Source: Intestinibacter sp.
GTDB taxonomy: Bacteria > Bacillota > Clostridia > Peptostreptococcales > Peptostreptococcaceae
Length of the DNA: 28,461 bases
Reading direction: 5' to 3'
NCBI RefSeq assembly: GCF_022780145.1
Contig: NZ_JALEXO010000199.1
Location: forward strand, 1-28,461
Under the pieces are notes generated by a model. It ran no database searches and was not told where the DNA came from. It saw nothing but the letters and a program-made list of their open reading frames with translations. The position numbers and the translations under genes were made by a program. This document shows, piece after piece, positions 6,725-14,864 of this stretch (positions are counted from its first letter, which is position 1; each line of letters opens with the position of its first letter).

Positions 6725-8218
6725 CTAAGCTTTTTTAGATTCTTTAGCTCTTTCTTCCCAGAAAGTAGCTCCTTTTATTCCTAAGCTAACAGGATCGAAA
6801 GTGATTTCTGTAGTAGGAACTCCAGCTTTAAGTTGACGTTCATAGTCATTGAAGCATTTCATAACTGTATTAGATAAGATTAATATAGCTATGATATTTA
6901 ACCATGCCATCATACCAACACCGATATCACCCATTGTCCAAGCTAGAGTTGCTGATTTAACTGCACCAAATGCTACCATTACTAAGAATACTACTATTAA
7001 TACATATATAGCTGCTTTAGAACTCTTACCACCAGTTATTTTCTTAATTATATAAGTTAAGTTAACTTCTGCTATGTAGTAGTAAGCCATTAATGTAGTG
7101 AATACGAAGAAGAATAACGCTATAGTAACGAATGCTCCACCGAATCCATGGATTAAAGTATTTATACCAGCTATAGTGTATTGAGGACCTATTTGATCAG
7201 GTGTAAATGCTTGTCCAGCATTGTATATAACTTCTCCAGTTTTTTCATTGAAAGTTGTATAGCAGTTTGTCATAAGTATCATAAATCCAGTTGCAGAACA
7301 TACGAATAATGTATCTACATATACTGAGAATGATTGTACGAAACCTTGAACTGCTGGATGGTTAACTTCTGCAGCTGAAGATGATTGTGGACCAGTACCT
7401 TGACCAGCTTCATTAGAGTAAACACCACGTTTAACACCCCAAGCTATAGTAGAACCTATTATACCACCAAATGTAGCATCCATACCGAATGCACCTTTAA
7501 ATATTTGTCCTAAAACCATAGGTAATTGTCTTATATTAACAATTATTATAATTACTGCCATTAATATGTATATACCACCCATGAAAGGTACTATAAATTC
7601 AGCGGCAGAACCGATTCTCTTTATACCACCAAGAACAACTATACCAGTTATAACAACTAATATACCTGCTGTTATAGTTTTAGATAGACCAAATGTAGAT
7701 TGAACTGCATCTGCTATAGAGTTTGATTGAACTCCTGGTAATAATATACCTATTGCTATTACTGTAACTATTGCGAATAATAATCCATAAGCTTTTGCAA
7801 ATCCTGTTTCACCAAGACCTTTTTCTATGTAGTATGCAGGACCTCCACGATATTGACCTTCGTGTTGTTCTTTATAAAGCTGACCTAAAGTAGATTCTGC
7901 GAATGCTGAACCTGCTCCTAGGAAAGCGATTGCCCACATCCAGAACAATGCCCCTGGACCACCCCAAGCAATTGCTGTTGCAACACCGGCGATATTACCA
8001 GTACCTATACGACCTGCTAATGCTGTACAGAAACCTTGAAATGAAGATATACCTTCATCAGATTTTTCACCACTAAGAAGTAATTTGATCATAGTTTTTA
8101 GGTTTCTTATTTGAGAGAATTTAGTTCTTAGAGAGAAATAAACCCCTGATAATAAGCATAAATAAACTAACCAGTTACTCCATACGACGTTATAAATCGC
8201 GTTTATTATGTTTTCCAT
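6725..8218 (-). CDS. alsT: Alanine/glycine:sodium symporter, AGCS family
   Basis: A 497-residue integral membrane protein of the AGCS (sodium:alanine symporter) family, which imports alanine or glycine with Na+. Typical blocks are GIGNIAGVATAIAWGGPGALFWMW-like sequence near residues 72-95, the motif ESTLGQLYKE, and RGVYSNEAGQGTGPQSSSAA followed by HPAVQGFVQSF. About ten hydrophobic segments can be counted and the C-terminus ends in a charged cytoplasmic tail (WEERAKESKKA). It has its own terminator and an unusual leader (8257-8328), so it is monocistronic. Codon use is somewhat richer in GCT, CCA and GGT than its neighbours, in keeping with high expression. Amino acid uptake fits a fermenting anaerobe; whether the substrate is alanine, glycine or both cannot be told from sequence. 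Confidence 0.95.
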   Translation of the reverse strand: MENIINAIYNVVWSNWLVYLCLLSGVYFSLRTKFSQIRNLKTMIKLLLSGEKSDEGISSFQGFCTALAGRIGTGNIAGVATAIAWGGPGALFWMWAIAFLGAGSAFAESTLGQLYKEQHEGQYRGGPAYYIEKGLGETGFAKAYGLLFAIVTVIAIGILLPGVQSNSIADAVQSTFGLSKTITAGILVVITGIVVLGGIKRIGSAAEFIVPFMGGIYILMAVIIIIVNIRQLPMVLGQIFKGAFGMDATFGGIIGSTIAWGVKRGVYSNEAGQGTGPQSSSAAEVNHPAVQGFVQSFSVYVDTLFVCSATGFMILMTNCYTTFNEKTGEVIYNAGQAFTPDQIGPQYTIAGINTLIHGFGGAFVTIALFFFVFTTLMAYYYIAEVNLTYIIKKITGGKSSKAAIYVLIVVFLVMVAFGAVKSATLAWTMGDIGVGMMAWLNIIAILILSNTVMKCFNDYERQLKAGVPTTEITFDPVSLGIKGATFWEERAKESKKA

Positions 8219-8256
8219 AAAACCCCTCCTAAAAATTTAAAAAAATAATATACCTT

Positions 8257-8328
8257 AGAGATTTTTTTTAATTAACATGTGCAATACATATAAATATGTG
8301 CGATACATATAATTTTTTTTAAATCTCT
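8257..8328 (-). promoter_or_regulatory. Candidate structured leader or double operator of alsT
   Basis: On the minus strand, AGAGATTT (8321-8328) can pair with AAATCTCT (8257-8264). Between them are two near-identical direct repeats, plus-strand ATGTGCRATACATATAA at 8277-8293 and 8296-8312, 19 bases apart. Each repeat, read on the minus strand, is also a small dyad: ATATGT-ATCGC-ACATAT and ATATGT-ATTGC-ACATGT. As RNA this would be two adjacent six-pair hairpins with five-base loops inside an eight-pair closing stem. As DNA it would be two operator dyads on nearly the same helix face. I do not recognise it as a known riboswitch. Confidence 0.45.
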
Positions 8329-8335
8329 TAATATT

Positions 8336-8364
8336 ATTATACTACATTTTTCGCTATTTTTCTA
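8336..8364 (-). promoter_or_regulatory. Probable alsT promoter
   Basis: On the minus strand TATAAT (8336-8341) is preceded at 17 bases by TAGAAA, a weak -35. The start would fall near 8329, at the first base of the predicted leader structure. The -10 is perfect; the poor -35 suggests an activator or modest strength. Confidence 0.5.
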
Positions 8365-8393
8365 ACTTTTCTTATTTTTTTATCTATTTTAGC

Positions 8394-8403
8394 AAAACGT
8401 TTT
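8394..8403. promoter_or_regulatory. Possible CcpA (cre-like) palindrome
   Basis: A perfect AAAACGTTTT palindrome within GCAAAACGTTTTCC, located about 55 bases before the predicted alsT transcription start. It matches the central part of catabolite-responsive elements, but flanking TG/CA bases are missing, so this is only a candidate. Confidence 0.3.
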
Positions 8404-8438
8404 CCCTAAAAACCTTTATATTTCAATGCTTTGAAGTC

Positions 8439-8471
8439 AAAAAAAAATTTCCTTAATAGCATAAGGAAATT
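8439..8471 (-). terminator. Rho-independent terminator after spoIVA
   Basis: Arms AATTTCCTTA (8446-8455) and TAAGGAAATT (8462-8471) around a six-base loop, followed on the minus strand by a run of U residues (8439-8447). It is 130 bases beyond the spoIVA stop, so the mRNA has a fairly long 3' tail. Confidence 0.85.
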
Positions 8472-8600
8472 ACTAAAAAAGCCTTTTTTTGTAACCTAAA
8501 TAGCATAAAACAATTAAGAATTTTATGAATTGATTGAATTTTCATTTATTTTATAATATGAATAAAATCACATATTTTTTACATATTTATATATATTTTA

Positions 8601-10070
8601 TTATAGGATTATAGTTATTATATTATTACTACCTTCATTTATAATTTTTTGTAGAGTTTTCTGTATTTTAAATCTTATTTCTTCTGGCATAGTATATAAT
8701 TTACTCTGTAATTGTTCCTTGACTAAATCATTTAATGACTTGCCGAACATATTTGACTCCCATATCTCACTAGGATTTTGCTCAAATTCATTTAAAAGAT
8801 ATTTTACCATTTCTTCACCCTGGTTTTGGTTACCTACTATTGGAGATACTTCTGTCGAAATATCTGCCTTTATAATGTGAAGGGATGGAGCATTTGCTTT
8901 TAATTTAACTCCGTATTGCTTTCCTTGTTTTATAATTTCTGGCTCCTCTAAACTCAATTCACTTAAAGATGGTGCTACAACTCCATATCCAAAATTTTTA
9001 GCATCATTTAAGGCAACCTCTATTTTATCGTATTCCTGTTTTATTTTAGACAAATTTGTGACTAAGTTTAGTAATTGGCAATCCTCTTCAATTTTAAATC
9101 CGCTTTTTTCTTCTAAGACATCGTAAAATAATTCTTGCTTTGTTCCAAGCTCAATGTTAATTACACCCTCTCCTAATTCCACACTCTCTACTGTGACACC
9201 TTTTAAAAATTCTAGTTCTTCAAATCCCTTTACTATTTTATCTATATCTCTAATTTTTTCTAAATTTACTATGCATTGTTTTAATGTCGATATGATACTT
9301 TGTTTCACCCAATGGTCCTTTTCTAATCCTTCTACCCATTTAGAAATATTTATCCTTATTTCATTTAGTGGAAAATCGTATAAAACTGTCTCCAATATAT
9401 TTTCTATATCAGATTCCTCCATTTGCTCTACATTTACAGGCAATATAGGCACTTCGTATTTTTCCTCTAATTCTTTTCTCAAGGCTTTTGTTTTTTCTTC
9501 CTTAGGAGTTAGACTATTTAAAACTACTACAAATGGTTTTTTTATTGTCTTTAACTCACTTATTACCCTCTCTTCTGCCTCTATATAATTTCCCCTTTCA
9601 ATTCCTGTTACAGATCCATCAGTTATTACAACCACCCCTATCGTCGAATGATCTCTTATTACTTTTTTTGTACCTATTTCTGCAGCCTCTTCAAATGTCA
9701 TAGCGTCTTTTGACCAAGGTGTAGATACTAATCTTTGCTTTCCATTTTCCTCATGACCTAATGCACCCTCAACAATGTATCCCACACAATCAACCATTCT
9801 AACCTTTAGGGATACTGAATCCTTTAATTTTATAACTATGCCGTCTGCTGGCACAAACTTTGGCTCTACAGTCATAATAGTTTTCCCTGAACCACTTTGA
9901 GGTATTTCATCTCTTGTTCTCTCTCTTTTAAAATCATTTTCTATATTGGGTAAAACTAGTGTTTCCATAAACTTTCTTATAAATGTTGATTTTCCCGTTC
10001 TGACAGGTCCGACGACGCCTATATATATATCGCCTTGAGTTCTCTTGGCTATATCCTCATAAATGTTCAT
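8601..10070 (-). CDS. spoIVA: Stage IV sporulation protein A (spore coat morphogenetic ATPase)
   Basis: A 489-residue protein matching SpoIVA over its full length (about 492 in Bacillus). SpoIVA polymerises on the outer forespore membrane using ATP hydrolysis and forms the basement layer for coat assembly. The start MNIYEDIAKRTQGDIYIGVV leads into the Walker A loop GPVRTGKST at residues 21-29. Other family blocks are IPQSGSGKTIMTVEPKFVPA, MVDCVGYIVEGALGH with the Walker B/switch aspartate, and FVVVLNSLTPKEEKT; the C-terminal third carries the membrane-localising region. A strong AGGAGGG precedes the ATG by seven bases. A sigma-E-like promoter at 10103-10132 fits its known control in other spore formers. 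It stands alone between two terminators, beside gpsA as in several Firmicutes. Confidence 0.98.
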   Translation of the reverse strand: MNIYEDIAKRTQGDIYIGVVGPVRTGKSTFIRKFMETLVLPNIENDFKRERTRDEIPQSGSGKTIMTVEPKFVPADGIVIKLKDSVSLKVRMVDCVGYIVEGALGHEENGKQRLVSTPWSKDAMTFEEAAEIGTKKVIRDHSTIGVVVITDGSVTGIERGNYIEAEERVISELKTIKKPFVVVLNSLTPKEEKTKALRKELEEKYEVPILPVNVEQMEESDIENILETVLYDFPLNEIRINISKWVEGLEKDHWVKQSIISTLKQCIVNLEKIRDIDKIVKGFEELEFLKGVTVESVELGEGVINIELGTKQELFYDVLEEKSGFKIEEDCQLLNLVTNLSKIKQEYDKIEVALNDAKNFGYGVVAPSLSELSLEEPEIIKQGKQYGVKLKANAPSLHIIKADISTEVSPIVGNQNQGEEMVKYLLNEFEQNPSEIWESNMFGKSLNDLVKEQLQSKLYTMPEEIRFKIQKTLQKIINEGSNNIITIIL

Positions 10071-10102
10071 AATTATTCCCTCCTGTATACATTTCTTATT
10101 AA

Positions 10103-10132
10103 AGTATATTGAGGAATTTTAAATTTTATAAC
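10103..10132 (-). promoter_or_regulatory. Candidate sigma-E promoter of spoIVA
   Basis: On the minus strand GTTATAA (10126-10132) and CAATATACT (10103-10111) are separated by 14 bases, close to the sigma-E pattern of a KMATATT-type -35, 14-15 bases, and a CATACAAT-type -10. Transcription would start near 10096, about 26 bases before the start codon and just upstream of the AGGAGGG site. The match is imperfect and rests partly on the known sigma-E dependence of spoIVA. Confidence 0.4.
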
Positions 10133-10163
10133 AAAAATCTTAGGAGCTAAAAATCAAACCGTT

Positions 10164-10219
10164 TAAAAAATAAAAACCGTATAAATTTTGACTTCTAATC
10201 CAAATCAAAATCTATACGG
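10164..10219 (-). terminator. Rho-independent terminator after gpsA
   Basis: Arms of 15 bases, 10205-10219 (minus CCGTATAGATTTTGA) and 10177-10191, pair with one mismatch around a 13-base loop; the minus strand then runs into TTTTTATTTTTT (10165-10176). It ends the DUF512-der-plsY-gpsA operon. Confidence 0.92.
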
Positions 10220-10232
10220 CATTTTGTATAAA

Positions 10233-11258
10233 TTAATTATGTACAAAACCGTGATTAACGACTTCTTCCATTTCATTTTTCTTATTTCTAGTCATAAGAA
10301 ATTTTACAGCTTCCTTCGGATCGACACCTTGATATAATACTGAGTAAATTGCATTAGTTATAGGCATATCGATATTTAAGTCCTTGCTGACCTTATACGC
10401 AACCTCTGTGGCTACAATTCCCTCTACAACCATTTGCACTTCGTCTAGAGTTTCTTCCAAACTTTTACCTTGTCCCATAAGTATACCAGCTCTTCTGTTT
10501 CTACTGTGCATACTAGTACAAGTAACAATTAAATCACCGATTCCAGATAAACCAGTAAATGTTGTAACATGGGCACCCATGGCAACTCCTAATCTGCCTA
10601 TTTCTGTAATTCCTCTAGTCATCAAAGCCGCCTTTGTATTATCTCCATATCCTAAACCATCGCACATACCAGCTCCACAGGCTATTATATTTTTTAAGGC
10701 TCCACCTAATTCGACACCTATTATGTCTGGATTAGTATATACTCTAAGTGTAGGATTCATAAATGCCTCCTGTACAATTTCAGCTACTTTCAAGTTTGGT
10801 GATGCAGCAACTATTGTAGTCGGCATATATCTAGAAACCTCCTCTGCATGAGATGGTCCAGATAGAGTTACGTATTCATTATCTGGCAGCTCCTCTTTGA
10901 CTACTTGAGATAATCTAAGTCCTGTTCCTTTTTCAAGCCCCTTTGCAACATCGACTATTATTTGGTCTTTTTTGATAAAAGGTTTTATCTGTTTACTGAC
11001 ACTTCTCACAGCCTGAGATGGAACTGCTAATACTACTATTTTACTGTCCTTTATTACACTTTCTAAATCAGTGGATATTTTTATGCCATCTGGAAAAACT
11101 ACACCTGGTAAAAACTTAGAATTCTCCCTTGTAGAGTTTATTTCATCGGCTTGATTTTGATTTCTAGTCCACATATCTACCTTGTATCCATTTTTACAAA
11201 GAGCTAGTGCAAGAGCACTTCCCCAGCTTCCTGTACCTACTACACACATTTTATCCAT
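10233..11258 (-). CDS. gpsA: Glycerol-3-phosphate dehydrogenase [NAD(P)+]
   Basis: A 341-residue cytoplasmic enzyme that reduces dihydroxyacetone phosphate to sn-glycerol 3-phosphate, the backbone for phospholipids. The N-terminal Rossmann motif is VVGTGSWGSALA (about residues 6-17). Family blocks KGLEKGTGLRLSQV, LSGPSHAEEV, and the catalytic region VELGGALKNIIACGAGMCDGLGYGDN are all present, with the catalytic lysine in GGALKN. The C-terminal helical domain has GLSGIGDLIVTCTS and SRNRRAGILMGQG. It lies 21 bases after plsY, whose product uses the glycerol 3-phosphate made here, so the two consecutive steps of phosphatidic acid synthesis are co-transcribed. Confidence 0.98.
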   Translation of the reverse strand: MDKMCVVGTGSWGSALALALCKNGYKVDMWTRNQNQADEINSTRENSKFLPGVVFPDGIKISTDLESVIKDSKIVVLAVPSQAVRSVSKQIKPFIKKDQIIVDVAKGLEKGTGLRLSQVVKEELPDNEYVTLSGPSHAEEVSRYMPTTIVAASPNLKVAEIVQEAFMNPTLRVYTNPDIIGVELGGALKNIIACGAGMCDGLGYGDNTKAALMTRGITEIGRLGVAMGAHVTTFTGLSGIGDLIVTCTSMHSRNRRAGILMGQGKSLEETLDEVQMVVEGIVATEVAYKVSKDLNIDMPITNAIYSVLYQGVDPKEAVKFLMTRNKKNEMEEVVNHGFVHN

Positions 11259-11279
11259 AACGACACCACCTAGTTTAAA

Positions 11280-11888
11280 TTATTGTTTTTTTTCGCCAAG
11301 CTTTCTCTCTGTTCCATTTAGCAGGCGTTTTATATTCGCTCTATGAGTATAAACTACTGATGCAGATAAAAACAAAGTAACTAAAACTCCCTTTGTATTA
11401 TGAGTAATAAGCATCAATATAGGAGATATACATATACCTAAAACAGAACCTAAAGAAACGTATTTAGTAACTGCTACTATTATTAAAAAAAATGCAAAAC
11501 AAGAAAGAGCTAAAATAGGATTTACAGCTAGCATTGAACCTAAAGAAGTAGCAACTCCTTTTCCTCCTTTAAATCCTAAAAATGCTGGCCAATTATGTCC
11601 CGCTACGACAAACACTACAGCTATATAAGCACTTGTTATTTCATCAGCTCCTGTGTAATGAGCCAGTATTCTAGCAAAAAAAACTGCTAACATACCTTTT
11701 AATAAATCTCCAGCAAAAGTCAAAGCCCCTGCCTTTTTTCCCATAGTTCTTAGAACATTTGTAGAACCTGCATTTCCAGAACCTTGTGTTCTTATATCCA
11801 CTCCTGCAAGTTTTTTACCAATAATATATGATGTTGATATATTGCCTAAAAGATAGGCAACTACTATTATAATTAAATAAACTAACAT
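11280..11888 (-). CDS. plsY: Acyl-phosphate:glycerol-3-phosphate acyltransferase
   Basis: A 202-residue integral membrane enzyme that transfers an acyl group from acyl-phosphate to glycerol 3-phosphate, the first acylation in bacterial phospholipid synthesis. The three PlsY motifs are visible: GSGNAGSTNVLRTMGKKAG near residues 37-55, the glycine-rich GHNWPAFLGFKGGKGVATSLG near 97-118, and the C-terminal HRANIKRLLNGTERKL. Five or so hydrophobic segments match the family topology. It sits 21 bases after der and 21 before gpsA. The length is normal. Confidence 0.97.
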   Translation of the reverse strand: MLVYLIIIVVAYLLGNISTSYIIGKKLAGVDIRTQGSGNAGSTNVLRTMGKKAGALTFAGDLLKGMLAVFFARILAHYTGADEITSAYIAVVFVVAGHNWPAFLGFKGGKGVATSLGSMLAVNPILALSCFAFFLIIVAVTKYVSLGSVLGICISPILMLITHNTKGVLVTLFLSASVVYTHRANIKRLLNGTERKLGEKKQ

Positions 11889-11909
11889 ATCTGGCCCCCT
11901 ACATATATA

Positions 11910-13238
11910 TTATTTTCTTCTTTGTTTTTCTCTATATTCGAATTGTATTGAAGTTCCTTCAAATCCAAAATTTTCCCTTATTTTATTTTCAAGATATCTT
12001 TGATAAGAGAAGTGAGTAAGCTTTTTATCATTTATAAATAATGTAAATTTAGGTGGTTTAGTTCCAGTTTGTGAACCGTAGTAAATTTTAAGTCTCTTAC
12101 CTTTATCTGATGGCGGTTGATTAAGCATAACTGCTTCACCTATAACATCATTTAATGCAGATGTAGTAACGCGTTTTGCGTGTTCTTTTGCAACAGTATT
12201 TACAGTTTCTAGTACTTTGTCCATTCTCTTATTTGTAAGAGCTGAAACGAATAAAATAGGCGCGTACATCATGAATGGGAATTTTTCTCTTATATCCTTT
12301 GTGTAATTACCTAATGTCTTGTTGTCTTTTTGTACTAAATCCCATTTATTTATTACAAATATACATCCCTTACCTTCATCGTGAGCTATACCTGCAACCT
12401 TAGTATCTTGTTCTGTAACTCCTTCTGTCGCATCTATAACTATTAAAACCACGTCAGCTCTCTCAACAGCACTCATAGCTCTGATTACACTGAACTTTTC
12501 TACTCTCTCGTATACTTTGCTTTTTCTTCTTATACCTGCTGTATCTATTAATAGATATTGTTGTCCATCCTTTTCGAAGTATGTATCTATAGCATCCCTT
12601 GTAGTACCTGCAATTGGACTTACTATAACTCTATTTTCACCTAAAAGGTTATTTAATATTGAACTTTTACCTGCATTTGGTTTACCAGTTATCGCTACTC
12701 TAATTATATCTTCGTCGTATTCAGTGTTTAATCCTTTAGGGAATTTTTCTACGACTTCATCTAGTAAATCACCAAGTCCCATACTATTCGCACTTGATAT
12801 TGGATATGGATTGCCTAAGCCTAATTCGTAGAAATCGTATATATTGTCCATTTGTTTTACGCTGTCAATTTTGTTTACAGCTAGTAAAACTGGTTTGTTT
12901 GTCTTTCTAAGTATCTGTGCTACTTCTTTGTCGGCTGCAGTAAGACCTGCTTTACCATCTACGACAAAAATTATAATATGCGCCATATCTACAGCTAGCA
13001 TAGCTTGATTTCTCATTTGAGATACTATTATATCTCCGTTGTCCTTTTCTATACCACCAGTATCTATTAGAGTAAAATACTTGTTTAGCCATTCTACCTC
13101 TGCAAATATTCTATCTCTCGTAACTCCTGGTGTGTCTTCTACTATTGATATTCTTTTTCCTGCTAATTTATTAAACAGCGTCGATTTTCCTACATTCGGT
13201 CTACCAACTACTGCTACAATTGGTCTATTATCGCTCAT
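11910..13238 (-). CDS. der: Ribosome assembly GTPase Der (EngA)
   Basis: A 442-residue protein with two tandem GTPase domains and a C-terminal KH-like domain, which is unique to Der; it helps mature the 50S ribosomal subunit. Domain 1 has the P-loop GRPNVGKS (residues 12-19), DTPGVTRD, DTGG and NKID; domain 2 has GKPNAGKS (near 185), GTTRDAID, DTAGIRRK and NKWD. The C-terminal part ends in a basic tail (EYREKQRRK). It starts 13 bases after the DUF512 gene stop, with GGGAG before the ATG. Complete and highly conserved. Confidence 0.99.
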   Translation of the reverse strand: MSDNRPIVAVVGRPNVGKSTLFNKLAGKRISIVEDTPGVTRDRIFAEVEWLNKYFTLIDTGGIEKDNGDIIVSQMRNQAMLAVDMAHIIIFVVDGKAGLTAADKEVAQILRKTNKPVLLAVNKIDSVKQMDNIYDFYELGLGNPYPISSANSMGLGDLLDEVVEKFPKGLNTEYDEDIIRVAITGKPNAGKSSILNNLLGENRVIVSPIAGTTRDAIDTYFEKDGQQYLLIDTAGIRRKSKVYERVEKFSVIRAMSAVERADVVLIVIDATEGVTEQDTKVAGIAHDEGKGCIFVINKWDLVQKDNKTLGNYTKDIREKFPFMMYAPILFVSALTNKRMDKVLETVNTVAKEHAKRVTTSALNDVIGEAVMLNQPPSDKGKRLKIYYGSQTGTKPPKFTLFINDKKLTHFSYQRYLENKIRENFGFEGTSIQFEYREKQRRK

Positions 13239-13251
13239 TTTATTCTCCCTT

Positions 13252-14577
13252 CTAGTTTATTATTCTATCTACAAATATTTTTCCTTCATTTTCGCAAGGT
13301 ATAACCTTTACGTTTAATTTTTCTTCAAGTTCTTTTAATGTTATATCGTCTAAAAATACTTCTTCATCGCCTTTTAGCATAGATCTAGTTATATATAATG
13401 CTTCTCCTAAATCCTTTTTATCTAGCTGCTTTATAATGTCTGTAGCTGTGATAAGCCCTGACACAGTAATAGTATGTCCGAAATAATCGTTTACTATTTT
13501 ATAGACATTTATCTTTATATTTTTAAATTTTTTCATTATTTTATCTGCCATATCACATATAAATTCATAGGCAGAGCTTCCTGTTGCTATTGAAATAGTC
13601 TTTTCTATATCGTCATTTTCTTCTAAAGTCCCTAGATATCTTACAATTTCTGTACCTTGCTTGCAAATCATACCTACACCGTCTTCAAATTGTAAAAATC
13701 CTTCATATTCATCATAATTTAATAGCGGTCTTTTTGCAATTATATAAAATTCATCTGATAAAAATGCAAATCTAGTATCTAATTCTTTTAAATACTTTTC
13801 TTGTAATCGATGTACCTGATTTATAGTTTGATTTGCTGCTTCGTAATCGAATATATCTAGCTTTGCTAAGTTTTCTCTGTATTTTGTGATTCCTACAGGA
13901 ACTATAGCAACACTATTTACATACGGATATAAGCTAGATAAATCACTTAGAGTTCTATCTAATTCCTCTTTATCATTATATCCTGGACATAAAACTATCT
14001 GACAGTTCATTTCAATCTGTGCATCTGCTAGTCTCTTCATAGTTTCTAGCAATTTTCCAGCACGCTTATTGTTTATCATCTTTGTTCTAAGCTCTGGATT
14101 TGTAGTATGCACTGAAATATTTATAGGACTTATTCTATATTTTATTATATTTTGTATATCTTCTTCACTCATATTTGTCAAAGTTATGAAATTTCCTTGT
14201 AAAAAAGAAAGTCTTGAATCGTCGTCTTTGAAATAAAGGGTTTTTCTCATTCCCTTTGGAAGCTGATCTATAAAGCAAAAGATACATTTATTTCTACAGC
14301 TCTTTGCCTTATCGATTATAGGATTTACAAATTCTATACCTAACTCTTCATCAAAATCCTTTTCTATTTCATATATATAGACTTCTCCATCTCTTTTTTG
14401 TATTTCTAACTCTATATATTCGTCGCTTATTAAAAATTTATACTCTATAATATCGTGAATTTTTTGGTCATTTACAGCTATTAATAAATCTCCTACTTCT
14501 ATTCCGATTTCTTCGGCAATGGAGTCTTTATAAACCTTACTTATTATATTATTGCTATTTTTTACATTCACTTCCAT
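13252..14577 (-). CDS. DUF512 radical SAM-type protein with PDZ domain
   Basis: A 441-residue protein with an N-terminal PDZ-like region (VYKDSIAEEIGIEVGDLLIAVND, about residues 8-75), then a CX3CX2C cluster CRNKCIFC (C94, C98, C101) that would bind a 4Fe-4S cluster of radical SAM type, followed by FIDQLPKGMRKTL and a TIM-barrel-like part with NISVHTTNPELR and QIVLCPGYND, then the C-terminal DUF512 domain. The CX3CX2C spacing is the canonical radical SAM motif. The substrate and reaction are unknown to me. It is the first gene of an operon with der, plsY and gpsA and shares a strong sigma-A promoter (14612-14640). The constant neighbourhood with the ribosome GTPase Der makes an RNA, ribosome or protein modification role a fair guess, but only that. 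Confidence 0.9.
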   Translation of the reverse strand: MEVNVKNSNNIISKVYKDSIAEEIGIEVGDLLIAVNDQKIHDIIEYKFLISDEYIELEIQKRDGEVYIYEIEKDFDEELGIEFVNPIIDKAKSCRNKCIFCFIDQLPKGMRKTLYFKDDDSRLSFLQGNFITLTNMSEEDIQNIIKYRISPINISVHTTNPELRTKMINNKRAGKLLETMKRLADAQIEMNCQIVLCPGYNDKEELDRTLSDLSSLYPYVNSVAIVPVGITKYRENLAKLDIFDYEAANQTINQVHRLQEKYLKELDTRFAFLSDEFYIIAKRPLLNYDEYEGFLQFEDGVGMICKQGTEIVRYLGTLEENDDIEKTISIATGSSAYEFICDMADKIMKKFKNIKINVYKIVNDYFGHTITVSGLITATDIIKQLDKKDLGEALYITRSMLKGDEEVFLDDITLKELEEKLNVKVIPCENEGKIFVDRIIN

Positions 14578-14611
14578 AAACTTTCACCCTTTTCTTAAAA
14601 TACATCACTTT

Positions 14612-14640
14612 ATCATATCGTATAATTTTAAGTTAGTCAA
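14612..14640 (-). promoter_or_regulatory. Sigma-A promoter of the DUF512-der-plsY-gpsA operon
   Basis: On the minus strand TTGACT (14635-14640), exactly 17 bases, and TATGAT (14612-14617). The start near 14605 gives a leader of about 28 bases with AAGGGTG before the ATG. No terminator separates it from the small gene upstream. Confidence 0.8.
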
Positions 14641-14665
14641 ATACTTAAATTTCTATACATAAAAT

Positions 14666-14863
14666 TTAATGTTTTACGACTATTAAAGTCTCCTTTCCTA
14701 TTTGATGTACTACTCCGTCTACACATTTTGCCATAAGCATCGCCTTATCCTGCATATCGTCATCGTCGCTTGCATAAAATACAGGACATCCTCCTGCAAA
14801 GCTCATATTTCTATCTGTAGTTATTACCGCTAATGTAAAATCATTTATAGATATATTAGACAT
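14666..14863 (-). CDS. Small protein, capping complex subunit for YIEGIA type
   Basis: A 65-residue protein starting at ATG 14863 (MSNISINDFTLAVITTDRN), preceded by GGAAGG at a suitable distance. The in-frame ATG at 14887 is inside the upstream gene and lacks a site. The body GGCPVFYASDDDDMQDKAMLMAKCVDGVVHQIG and the C-terminus ETLIVVKH match the short proteins that accompany YIEGIA-family genes. It begins one base after the stop of the second YIEGIA gene, so the two are translationally coupled and probably form a complex. The acidic DDDD patch and two cysteines are notable; its molecular function is not known. Confidence 0.82.
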   Translation of the reverse strand: MSNISINDFTLAVITTDRNMSFAGGCPVFYASDDDDMQDKAMLMAKCVDGVVHQIGKETLIVVKH

Positions 14864-14864
14864 C

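Larger units (their letters stand above)
8219..8600. other. Regulatory intergenic region between alsT and spoIVA
   Basis: This 382-base gap contains the spoIVA terminator (8439-8471), a 10-base palindrome AAAACGTTTT (8394-8403) resembling the core of a CcpA cre site, a sigma-A-like promoter with TATAAT at 8336-8341, and the paired-hairpin leader at 8257-8328. The remaining part, 8472-8600, is AT-rich with no feature I can support. Confidence 0.6.

Noticed and set aside
8475..8490. Palindrome AAAAAAGCCTTTTTT as a second terminator
   Set aside because: The arms meet with no room for a loop, and a better terminator lies just downstream at 8439-8471.
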